From an uncultured Pelagibacterales bacterium (lineage in GTDB: Bacteria; Pseudomonadota; Alphaproteobacteria; Pelagibacterales; Pelagibacteraceae): DNA of 23,184 bases. How positions within the stretch are numbered: the first letter of the stretch is position 1; each line of letters begins with the position of its first letter. Where the stretch lies: assembly GCA_913020625.1 (NCBI GenBank), contig CAJVZX010000003.1:1-23184 (forward strand). The letters run 5' to 3'. A program made the translations under genes and the position numbers. The notes beneath the pieces were generated by a model that did no database searches, was not told where the DNA came from, and worked only from the letters and a program-made list of their open reading frames with translations. Of this stretch, positions 9,275-15,946 are shown one piece after another.

Positions 9275-9936
9275 ATGAACAAAATCAACTTTTAATAAAT
9301 TTTAATTTAAAAAAAGATTATGACGAACAGGATTTTTATGTCAGCTCAAGCAACAAATATGCTTTTAATATAATTAATGGATGGCCAAAATGGCTAAAAA
9401 GAACTGTAAATTTATGTGGTGAACAATATTCTGGAAAATCACATTTATCAAAAATTTTTGAAACAAAAACTACGTGCCTTAATATTGAATCTATTAACTT
9501 TACCAATGAAATTTTGCTAAAATTTAAAACTAAACAGGCCTTAATTATTGAAAATTTCAATTATAATATTCCTGAAAAATTATTGTACTCACTTATTAAT
9601 ATTGTTGAACAAGAAAATAAATATCTTTTGATTACCTCTCTTAAACCAATAAATAAATTTGATTTTAAATTAAAAGATTTAAATTCGCGAATAAATAATT
9701 GTTTATTCGTTGAAATTGGTGCTCCTGATGATGAATTAATTTATGCATTAATTGTTAAAAATTTTTCTGATAGACAAATAAATATTGATAAAAAAATAAT
9801 TGAATATATTATAAAAAGAATAAATCGTTCATATAAAGATATTTTTTTGTTTATTTATAAAGTTGACCAATTAAGTTTACAAAAGGGTAAACCAATAAAT
9901 TTATCAATTATTAAGAAGATTTTAAAACAAAACTAA
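9271..9936 (+). CDS. hda: DnaA-family regulatory protein Hda/HdaA
   Basis: This is a DnaA paralogue of the Hda type, made of the AAA+ domain without the DNA-binding domain IV. With the DNA-loaded sliding clamp, Hda stimulates ATP hydrolysis by DnaA and so limits re-initiation. From ATG 9271 the protein has 221 residues. It has an N-terminal glutamine-containing segment (ENQ-type context 'NEQNQLLINF') that could contact the clamp, a Walker A motif 'GEQYSGKSHLS' (residues 50-60, K56), a Walker B-like 'ALIIENFN', and a C-terminal lid region 'RINRSYKDIFLFIYKVDQLSL'. An in-frame ATG at 9259 also exists. I prefer 9271 because it forms the usual ATGA junction with the upstream stop. It lies nine bases ahead of aspS. 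Confidence 0.82.
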   Translation: MNEQNQLLINFNLKKDYDEQDFYVSSSNKYAFNIINGWPKWLKRTVNLCGEQYSGKSHLSKIFETKTTCLNIESINFTNEILLKFKTKQALIIENFNYNIPEKLLYSLINIVEQENKYLLITSLKPINKFDFKLKDLNSRINNCLFVEIGAPDDELIYALIVKNFSDRQINIDKKIIEYIIKRINRSYKDIFLFIYKVDQLSLQKGKPINLSIIKKILKQN

Positions 9937-9948
9937 GGATTTTTTTTG
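9935..9948 (+). promoter_or_regulatory. Shine-Dalgarno site setting the TTG start of aspS
   Basis: AAGGA at 9935-9939 lies six bases before TTG 9946-9948. It overlaps the hda stop codon (9934-9936). Clear Shine-Dalgarno sequences are rare in this window, so this one supports the unusual TTG start and suggests that ribosomes ending hda re-initiate on aspS. Confidence 0.6.
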
Positions 9949-11733
9949 AATAAATATAGATCACATAACTGTTCTGAGCTCAGATTAAAAGACGAGAATA
10001 ATACTGTAAAATTATCAGGCTGGGTTCATAGAAAAAGAGATCATGGCAATTTGTTATTTATTGATTTAAGAGATCATTATGGGCTAACTCAATGTGTTGT
10101 TCAAAGTGGCACTGAGCATTTCAAAATTCTAGAAAAGCTAAAACCTGAATCTGTTATTTTAATAATTGGAAAAGTTTTGAAAAGATCAAAAGAAACAATA
10201 AACAGGAATCTTTCAACTGGAGAGATTGAAATTCATATTAATGATTTAGAAATTCTATCTGAGTCAAAAGAACTTCCTCTTCCTGTTTTCGGTGAACCAG
10301 AATATCCAGAGGATATAAGATTAAAATACAGATTCTTAGATTTGAGGAGAGAAAAAATGCATCAAAATATTTCTCTTAGATCAAAAGTAATTTCATTTAT
10401 TAGAAACAAAATGATTGAGTTAGGCTTTATGGAATTTCAAACTCCCATTTTAACTGCTTCAAGTCCTGAAGGTGCAAGAGATTTTTTAGTTCCGAGTAGA
10501 TTAAATCCAGGTAAGTTTTTTGCATTACCACAGGCACCTCAACAGTTTAAGCAAATGATCATGGTTGCTGGTTTTGATAAATATTTTCAAATTGCTCCAT
10601 GTTTTAGAGACGAGGATGGTAGAGCTGACAGAAGTCCTGGTGAACATTATCAGTTAGATTTAGAAATGTCTTTTGTTGAACAAGATGATGTTTTTTCAAC
10701 AGTAGAACCGATTTTTTTTGATCTTTTTACCAAATTTAATAAAGGAAAAAAAATTTCAAAAGCACCTTTTAAAAGAATTACTTTTAAAGAATCAATGCTT
10801 AAATATGGATCAGACAAACCAGATCTAAGAATACCAATACAAATTTCAGATGTTACAGATATTTTTAAATCTAGTGAGGTAAAATTAGAAATTTTTAAAA
10901 AGCAAATTAAAAAAAATTCAATAGTAAGAGCTATACCAGTAAAAAATGTTAAAGATAAATCAAGAAGTTTTTTTGATAATCTTAATGAATGGGCAAAGTC
11001 CGAAGGCGCAGATGGTCTTGCTTATATATCGTTAGTAAAATCAAAAGAAAGTTTTAAAGCTCTTGGTCCAATAGGTAAGTATTTTTCTGAAAAAGCATTA
11101 AATGAATTAATGAAAAAATGTAATATAACAGATGGTGACTCATTATTTTTTATATGTGACAAACAAAAAATAGCTGAAAAAATTTCTGGATTATCAAGAG
11201 AAAAAATAGCTAGAGAATTAAAATTAATTGATGAAAATGTATTTGAATTTTGTTGGATAACTGATTTTCCACTTTACCGATATGATGAAGATTTAAAAAA
11301 AATTGATTTTAGTCACAATCCCTTTTCAATGCCAAATATAAAATATGAAGATTTTGATAAAGTAGATCCACTAAATATTTTAGCTAAACAATATGATTTA
11401 GTATGCAATGGTGTAGAGATATCATCTGGAGCTATTAGAAACCATATTCCAAAATTAATGTACAAAGTATTTTCAAAAGTTGGATATAGCAAAAAAAATG
11501 TTGATAAAAAATTTTCTGGCATGATAAAAGCTTTATCATATGGCGCACCACCACATGGAGGAATGGCACCTGGCATTGATAGAATTGTCATGTTATTAGC
11601 CAATGAGGAAAATATAAGGGAAATAACTTTGTTTCCGTTAACTCAAAATGCTCAAGATCTATTAATGGGAGCACCTCTAGATGCATCCGACGAGCAGCTT
11701 AAAGATTTAAATTTAAAAATTTTAAAAAAATAG
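9946..11733 (+). CDS. aspS: Aspartyl-tRNA synthetase (bacterial type)
   Basis: AspRS is a class II synthetase that charges tRNA(Asp), and in organisms without AsnRS also tRNA(Asn). The protein has 595 residues, normal for the bacterial type with its GAD insertion. The OB-fold anticodon domain (about 1-110) contains 'GWVHRKRDHGNLLFIDLRD'. Motif 2 is 'FRDEDGRADRSPGEHYQLDLEMSF', with the alphaproteobacterial 'RSPGE' form. The GAD domain spans about 290-425. Motif 3 is 'APPHGGMAPGIDRIVMLLA'. The start is TTG with a Shine-Dalgarno sequence upstream; no ATG lies near enough to replace it. H33 corresponds to His31 of Pseudomonas aeruginosa AspRS, one of two residues linked to relaxed tRNA recognition, while the second position is Glu rather than Gly. 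The enzyme may therefore be non-discriminating, working with GatCAB; this is inference. Confidence 0.97.
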   Translation: MNKYRSHNCSELRLKDENNTVKLSGWVHRKRDHGNLLFIDLRDHYGLTQCVVQSGTEHFKILEKLKPESVILIIGKVLKRSKETINRNLSTGEIEIHINDLEILSESKELPLPVFGEPEYPEDIRLKYRFLDLRREKMHQNISLRSKVISFIRNKMIELGFMEFQTPILTASSPEGARDFLVPSRLNPGKFFALPQAPQQFKQMIMVAGFDKYFQIAPCFRDEDGRADRSPGEHYQLDLEMSFVEQDDVFSTVEPIFFDLFTKFNKGKKISKAPFKRITFKESMLKYGSDKPDLRIPIQISDVTDIFKSSEVKLEIFKKQIKKNSIVRAIPVKNVKDKSRSFFDNLNEWAKSEGADGLAYISLVKSKESFKALGPIGKYFSEKALNELMKKCNITDGDSLFFICDKQKIAEKISGLSREKIARELKLIDENVFEFCWITDFPLYRYDEDLKKIDFSHNPFSMPNIKYEDFDKVDPLNILAKQYDLVCNGVEISSGAIRNHIPKLMYKVFSKVGYSKKNVDKKFSGMIKALSYGAPPHGGMAPGIDRIVMLLANEENIREITLFPLTQNAQDLLMGAPLDASDEQLKDLNLKILKK

Positions 11734-11740
11734 AATAAGG

Positions 11741-12586
11741 TCATTTTTTTCCTTTAAGATCAATTCTTATATCCGTCAAATCAATTAATTTATTTTTATA
11801 TTTGTTTCTAACGAAACCTTTGCTTGTAATATCTTTTACAAGTTTTAAAAATTGATTTTGTTCCTCTGGATTTTGTTCAGTAAAATCGTTTTCTTTTTGT
11901 TGAATCGAAGGTGTATGTGCCAGATCTTCTCTTCCGAGATAAGATATAGCAAGTTCTCTAAAGATATAATCTAAAATCGATGTTGCACTTAATATTCTAT
12001 CATTACCCTCAACTTTACCTGAAGGTTCAAATTTTGTTGAAACATAAGCGCTAACAAACTCATCTAATGGGACACCATATTGAAGGCCTAAAGAAATTGC
12101 GATAGCAAAATTATTCATGATTGCCTTTACTAGCTCACCTTCTTTATTAGTATCGATAAATATTTCCCCAATTTTACCATCATCATACTCTCCAGTATGT
12201 AGGTAAATTTTGTGATTTCCTATAGTAACTTTTTGAATATATCCCTTTCTTCTATCTGGCATGCTATATCTTTTATTTGATTTATCAGAAATTAAATTAT
12301 CTTTAATATTTGCTTGGTTAGTTTGTTTATTTATTTGATCACTTAAAAATGATTGTTTTTCCTTTGAAATTATCGGATTTTTTACCTTTTTACTGTCCGA
12401 AACTTGATCAGTTATATTAACATCTAGGTTTTTAGTTTTTCTATTATCAAGTTTAATATCTAGAATTTCAAAAGCACCATCATTTCTATTCTGTAAATTT
12501 GAAATTTCTTTTTCATTCAAATTATTTAGATAATGACTAACTTTAAAGCTGCAAGTGTAGAATGTTTCAACTAAATACTTTGACAT
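11741..12586 (-). CDS. Stand-alone protein resembling the C-terminal domain of B12-dependent ribonucleotide reductase (NrdJ)
   Basis: This is a 281-residue protein with no catalytic reductase domain. Residues 1-55 form a conserved-looking module ('[18 protein letters not shown]', then '[16 protein letters not shown]') that I do not recognise as a named domain. Residues 56-107 are a low-complexity, polar linker. Residues 111-225 ('[18 protein letters not shown]', '[15 protein letters not shown]', '[20 protein letters not shown]', '[13 protein letters not shown]', '[19 protein letters not shown]') closely follow the TSCPD-containing C-terminal region of alphaproteobacterial class II reductase NrdJ. 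The active-site, cobalamin and zinc-ribbon parts of NrdJ are absent, and C12 is the only cysteine. The gene looks intact, with its own start and promoter gap, so it is a split-off or independent domain protein rather than a decayed fragment. Function is unknown; a role in nucleotide sensing or reductase control is speculation. Confidence 0.72.
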   Translation of the reverse strand: MSKYLVETFYTCSFKVSHYLNNLNEKEISNLQNRNDGAFEILDIKLDNRKTKNLDVNITDQVSDSKKVKNPIISKEKQSFLSDQINKQTNQANIKDNLISDKSNKRYSMPDRRKGYIQKVTIGNHKIYLHTGEYDDGKIGEIFIDTNKEGELVKAIMNNFAIAISLGLQYGVPLDEFVSAYVSTKFEPSGKVEGNDRILSATSILDYIFRELAISYLGREDLAHTPSIQQKENDFTEQNPEEQNQFLKLVKDITSKGFVRNKYKNKLIDLTDIRIDLKGKK

Positions 12587-12722
12587 ATGTAATAATTTAT
12601 TCTCTGAATCTTATGTTTAGTATATATACAAAAACATAATTTAGTCTAATTTTATTTTTACACTTTTTAAGTGTATGTATAATAGAATATAATATGTTGA
12701 CATACTTTTTTAAATTTTAAAA
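12587..12722. promoter_or_regulatory. Divergent regulatory gap with two inverted repeats
   Basis: This spacer between the NrdJ-C-like gene and the NDUFA12 gene is the longest non-coding stretch in the window. Towards the plus strand there is a perfect TATAAT at 12678-12683, giving a leader of about 30 bases. Towards the minus strand, TAGACT (12648-12643) and TATACT (12624-12619) are 18 bases apart, giving a leader of about 25 bases. Two dyads sit on these elements: TTATGTTT (12611-12618) with AAACATAA (12632-12639), enclosing the palindrome GTATATATAC (12620-12629); and ACACTT-TTT-AAGTGT (12660-12674), just upstream of the TATAAT where a -35 contact would be. The dyads are seen directly; the promoter and operator roles are inferred. 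Confidence 0.5.
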
Positions 12723-13094
12723 ATGATAAATTTTTTTAGAAATATTTTTATTTGGTGGAATCGTCAAACAATTGGTACAATGTTATATACATTATTTTTT
12801 GGAAAATTTAGAGGAACTGATGAATTTGGAAACAAATACTATGAGAGTAAATTAGGAAAAAGATGGGTTATTTATGCTAATGAAATAAATGCTTCAAAAA
12901 TTTCAAATGATTGGTATTCTTGGATTCATTTTTTAAATAACAAAATTCCAAATTTTGAAATGATTAAAAAAAATAAGTATCCATGGGAAAAAAGAAGACA
13001 ACAAAATTTAACAGGAACTTCAGAAACTTATAGACCTAAAAAAATATCTGAAAATAAAAACATAAAAAAAAAATATGAAACCTGGAAAATTTAG
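12723..13094 (+). CDS. NADH:ubiquinone oxidoreductase accessory subunit NDUFA12 homologue
   Basis: This 123-residue protein is homologous to the mitochondrial B17.2/NDUFA12 accessory subunit of respiratory complex I, one of the few supernumerary subunits shared with Alphaproteobacteria. The family pattern is visible: an N-terminal 'FFRNIFIWWNRQTIGTML', 'FGKFRGTDEFGNKYYE', 'GKRWVIYANEINASKIS', the aromatic block 'WYSWIHF', and a polar C-terminal tail with 'KYPWEKRRQQNLTGT' and 'YRPKK'. There is no signal peptide; the subunit is expected on the matrix/cytoplasmic side of the membrane arm-peripheral arm junction. Its last 20 bases overlap the start of the DUF2155 gene, so the pair is probably co-transcribed from the promoter region at 12678-12683. 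Confidence 0.9.
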   Translation: MINFFRNIFIWWNRQTIGTMLYTLFFGKFRGTDEFGNKYYESKLGKRWVIYANEINASKISNDWYSWIHFLNNKIPNFEMIKKNKYPWEKRRQQNLTGTSETYRPKKISENKNIKKKYETWKI

Positions 13095-13575
13095 TTTTTT
13101 TTTATTTGTTCTTTTATTTATAAAATTTAATTTTGTTTATTCATTAGAAGATATAAATCTTAACCAATTGGATGAATTACCATCCACTTTTGAAGAAGTT
13201 CAACTTACAAAGGAAGAAGAAAAATACTTTGAAGAAAATGGTATAAATTTAAAGTTAGAAAATGCTAATTATAATGATCCAATAGTTGAAATAAAAGCAC
13301 TAGATAAAATTAGTGCGAAAACTACTACTTTGAAAATTAAAATAGGCGAAACGGTAAATTTTGAAAATCTTCAAATCAAACCAATCAAGTGCAAAATTTC
13401 AGAATTTGATGATACACCCGATACAATAGCTTATTTACAAGTAGTAGATATTACTCAAAAAAAAAATAATAAAGTTTTTATATTTAATGGTTGGACATTT
13501 TCATCAAGTCCATCTCTTAGACCCTTTGATCATCCAGTTTATGATCTTTGGTTGGTTAATTGTTATAATGTCTGA
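13075..13575 (+). CDS. DUF2155 domain protein, exported
   Basis: This is a 166-residue protein with a clear signal peptide (residues 1-23, 'KFSFFLFVLLFIKFNFVYS') and a C-terminal DUF2155 domain. The domain shows 'ALDKISAKTTTLKIKIGE', 'LQIKPIKCKISEFDDTPDTIAYLQV', 'FNGWTFSSSPSLRPFDHPVYDLWLVNC'. The two cysteines, in IKCK and VNCY, are positioned to form a disulfide in the periplasm. The family is widespread next to NDUFA12 and the acc genes in Alphaproteobacteria, but its function is not known to me. ATG 13075 lies inside the NDUFA12 gene (20-base overlap); it is kept because it gives the complete signal peptide. The last 13 bases overlap the accC 3' end on the other strand. Confidence 0.85.
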   Translation: MKPGKFSFFLFVLLFIKFNFVYSLEDINLNQLDELPSTFEEVQLTKEEEKYFEENGINLKLENANYNDPIVEIKALDKISAKTTTLKIKIGETVNFENLQIKPIKCKISEFDDTPDTIAYLQVVDITQKKNNKVFIFNGWTFSSSPSLRPFDHPVYDLWLVNCYNV

Positions 13576-14909
13576 TAAAATTTTTCTTGGTCTAACCAAT
13601 TAACATCAAAATCAGAATTTAAAAATTTTTTATGTTTTAAAATTTTTTTATGTAGATCTATTGTTGTGGTAATTCCTTCCAAAACAAATTCATCTAAAGA
13701 TCTCTGAACGCGTTGTATTGCTTCAGTTCTATTTCTTCCATGACAAATCAATTTGCAAATTAAACTGTCATAATAGGGTGTGATTTTACAACCTTGGAAA
13801 ATTGAACCATCCACTCTTGTTCTAAAACCAGAAGGTTGATGACAAATATTAATAATTCCAGGCGAAGGTTGAAAGTTTTTACTTGGATTTTCAGCATTTA
13901 TTCTACATTCAATTGCATGACCTCTTGTTTCAATATCATTTTGATTTAGTGCTGTTTTTCCAGAGTGTGCAATATAAATTTGCTCTTTTACAATATCTAC
14001 ACCTGTTACAACCTCAGTCACAGGGTGCTCAACTTGAATTCTAGTATTCATCTCTAAAAAATAAAATTTTCCATCTTCATAAATAAATTCCACAGTCCCA
14101 GCTCCTTCATAACCAATTTTTTCAATCATTTTTACAGTTTTGTTTAATAAATCTTTTCTAGTTTCTTTTTTTAAAACTGGACTTGGTGTTTCTTCTATTA
14201 ATTTTTGATGTCTTCTTTGAACGGAACAATCTCTCTCATATAAGTGAATTGTATGATTATTTCCCGACAAAATTTGTACTTCAATATGTCTAGGATTTTT
14301 AAAAAATTTTTCTATATATAATTCATCATTTCCAAAATATTTTTTAGCTTCCAATCTTGCATTTAAAAAAGAATCTTCTAATTGTGCAGATTTTTCGACT
14401 ATTTTCATTCCTTTACCTCCACCACCTCCAGCAGCCTTTAAAAGTATTGGATATCCGATTTGATCACAAATTTTCTTTGCCTCAGCAATAGAATTAACTC
14501 CACCATCAGATCCTTCAATAACTGGTAGTCCATTAATTTTAGCAATTTTTTTTGCTTCAATTTTGTTTCCCATATTTCTTATCATTTCAGGACTGGGTCC
14601 AATAAATTTAATTCCATGTTTATTAACTATTTCTGCAAAATTTGCATTTTCAGATAAAAAACCATATCCAGGATGAATAGCTTCAGCCCCAGTTAATTCA
14701 ACAGCAGACATTAATGAAGGAATATTTAAATAACTATTTTGTGGTTGATGAGAGCCAATGCAAACACTTTCATCTGCTAGTCGTACATGCATAGAATCAG
14801 AGTCTACATCTGAGTGCACTGCTACAGTTGAAATACCCCATTCTTTGCAAGCTCTTATTATCCTAACTGCAATTTCTCCACGATTTGCAATCAATATTTT
14901 TTTAAACAT
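13563..14909 (-). CDS. accC: Acetyl-CoA carboxylase, biotin carboxylase subunit
   Basis: AccC uses ATP and bicarbonate to carboxylate the biotin on AccB, the first half-reaction of malonyl-CoA formation for fatty acid synthesis. The 448-residue length is that of the family. Motifs in order: N-terminal 'KILIANRGEIAVRIIRAC', 'EAIHPGYGFLSENANFA', the ATP-grasp glycine loop 'KAAGGGGGKGMKIV', 'NPRHIEVQIL', 'RDCSVQRRHQKLIEETP', and the catalytic 'EFIYEDGKFYFLEMNTR' followed by 'IQVEHPVTE'. Its ATG shares one base with the accB stop (TAATG), so translation is coupled. The 3' end runs 13 bases into the DUF2155 gene. The transferase subunits accA and accD are not in the window, as is usual. Confidence 0.97.
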   Translation of the reverse strand: MFKKILIANRGEIAVRIIRACKEWGISTVAVHSDVDSDSMHVRLADESVCIGSHQPQNSYLNIPSLMSAVELTGAEAIHPGYGFLSENANFAEIVNKHGIKFIGPSPEMIRNMGNKIEAKKIAKINGLPVIEGSDGGVNSIAEAKKICDQIGYPILLKAAGGGGGKGMKIVEKSAQLEDSFLNARLEAKKYFGNDELYIEKFFKNPRHIEVQILSGNNHTIHLYERDCSVQRRHQKLIEETPSPVLKKETRKDLLNKTVKMIEKIGYEGAGTVEFIYEDGKFYFLEMNTRIQVEHPVTEVVTGVDIVKEQIYIAHSGKTALNQNDIETRGHAIECRINAENPSKNFQPSPGIINICHQPSGFRTRVDGSIFQGCKITPYYDSLICKLICHGRNRTEAIQRVQRSLDEFVLEGITTTIDLHKKILKHKKFLNSDFDVNWLDQEKFYQTL

Positions 14910-15265
14910 TACTCAAGAACAATAATTGTTTGACCAAATTCAACTGGTTGGCCATCTTCTACGCAAACTTTCTTAACAACACCATCTAATGTGGTAGGAA
15001 CATGATTCATAGTTTTCATTGCCTCAACTATTATTATAGTTTCACCTTTTTTGATTTTTTTTCCAACTGAAACAAAAGGCTTAGCTCCTGGTTGAGGAGC
15101 AAGATATGCTGTCCCGACTATTGGACTTTTTATTGCCGATTTAGAGACTTCAATATCATCTTTGGCCTGGTCATTAACAATAGAGATCTCATTATTTTTT
15201 AATGACTTTTTTAGATCTTCTAAAGCTTCTATTAATTTTTTTATTATTTTTTTATCTATTTGCAT
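14909..15265 (-). CDS. accB: Biotin carboxyl carrier protein of acetyl-CoA carboxylase (short form)
   Basis: This carrier protein bears the biotin that AccC carboxylates. At 118 residues it is shorter than the roughly 150-residue E. coli protein. The difference is in the N-terminal and linker region: a helical start (residues 3-25) is followed by a short charged linker (26-44) with none of the usual Ala/Pro-rich spacer. The biotinyl domain (45-118) is complete: 'KSPIVGTAYLAPQPGAKPFV', the 'GKKIKKGETIIIVEAMKTMN' hairpin with the biotinylated K84 in EAMKTM, and 'GQPVEFGQTIIVLE'. Residues 53-63 keep the 'thumb' typical of acetyl-CoA carboxylase carriers. The start overlaps aroQ by 14 bases. Confidence 0.95.
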   Translation of the reverse strand: MQIDKKIIKKLIEALEDLKKSLKNNEISIVNDQAKDDIEVSKSAIKSPIVGTAYLAPQPGAKPFVSVGKKIKKGETIIIVEAMKTMNHVPTTLDGVVKKVCVEDGQPVEFGQTIIVLE

Positions 15266-15701
15266 TTTTTAGTAGTTCTTGCATTGCATTTATGGCCAAA
15301 ATATAACCATTAACTCCTAATCCACAAATTATTCCGGTTACAACGCCACTTATCAAAGATTTATGTCTAAATTCCTCTCTTTTGTATATGTTTGATATGT
15401 GTAGTTCAATGCTAGGCTTTTTAAAAATAGTTAATGCATCACGAATAGCAACTGAAGTATGAGTAAATCCAGCAGCATTTATTATTAAACCGTCATATTT
15501 TTCCCTAGCTTGCTGTATTATGGTTACAATTTCACCTTCTATGTTTGATTGTTTAAAAATTACGTTAATATCCTTATTTTTTGCATATTCTAAACAAATT
15601 TTTTCTAGCTCAGAATAAGTAACATTACCATAGTGCGACTTTTCTCTTTTACCTAATAGATTGAGATTTGGTCCATTAATTATTATTATATTTTCTTTCA
15701 T
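15252..15701 (-). CDS. aroQ: Type II 3-dehydroquinate dehydratase
   Basis: AroQ dehydrates 3-dehydroquinate to 3-dehydroshikimate in the shikimate pathway; type II enzymes are dodecamers of about 150 residues, matching 149 here. The catalytic loop 'GPNLNLLGKRE..HYG' carries the Arg and Tyr that close over the substrate. 'FKQSNIEGEIV' and 'GLIINAAGFTHTSVAIRDAL' hold the Asn and substrate contacts, and 'IELHISNIYKREEFRHKS' holds the catalytic His. It is the first gene of an aroQ-accB-accC run, an order common in Alphaproteobacteria. The divergent thiS starts 23 bases away. Confidence 0.96.
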   Translation of the reverse strand: MKENIIIINGPNLNLLGKREKSHYGNVTYSELEKICLEYAKNKDINVIFKQSNIEGEIVTIIQQAREKYDGLIINAAGFTHTSVAIRDALTIFKKPSIELHISNIYKREEFRHKSLISGVVTGIICGLGVNGYILAINAMQELLKNANR

Positions 15702-15724
15702 TAGGATAAAATTTTATTTAAAGA

Positions 15725-15943
15725 ATGAATATATCAAAAAAATTAAAAATTCAATTGAATGGTAATAATTACCAAGTGGAAAGTGGTTTTACTATTAATA
15801 AACTGCTAAAAAGATTGAAAATAAATAACAATAAAGCTGCTGTTGAATTAAATGGTCAGATAGCAGATAAAAAAAGATACAGTCATATTAAGTTAAAAAA
15901 AAATGACAGAATTGAAATAGTTCATTTTATTGGTGGTGGTTAA
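15725..15943 (+). CDS. thiS: Thiamine biosynthesis sulfur carrier protein ThiS
   Basis: ThiS is a small ubiquitin-like protein whose C-terminal glycine is adenylated by ThiF, converted to a thiocarboxylate, and then gives sulfur to the thiazole ring made by ThiG. The 72-residue protein shows the beta-grasp pattern ('KIQLNGNNYQVESGFTINKL', 'AAVELNGQIADKKRY', 'LKKNDRIEIVHFIGGG') and ends in GGG. It lies three bases before thiG. No thiF, thiO/thiH or thiC is in the window. No TPP riboswitch fits in the 23-base gap upstream. Confidence 0.93.
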   Translation: MNISKKLKIQLNGNNYQVESGFTINKLLKRLKINNNKAAVELNGQIADKKRYSHIKLKKNDRIEIVHFIGGG

Positions 15944-15946
15944 ATT

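Noticed and set aside
9259..9936. Hda starting at ATG 9259
   Set aside because: The in-frame ATG at 9271 gives an ATGA stop-start junction typical of this genome. The extra four residues have no family support, though the longer form cannot be excluded.
11734..11740. Intrinsic terminator between aspS and the NrdJ-like gene
   Set aside because: Only 7 bases are available and the T-rich strings nearby are coding. No GC-containing hairpin is present.
12697..12702. Perfect TTGACA as a -35 element
   Set aside because: A -10 at normal spacing would fall on the NDUFA12 start codon. The TATAAT at 12678-12683 lies upstream of it, so it is probably chance.
15702..15724. TPP riboswitch before thiS
   Set aside because: The gap is 23 bases, far too short for the aptamer, and no matching conserved core is visible in the flanking aroQ sequence.
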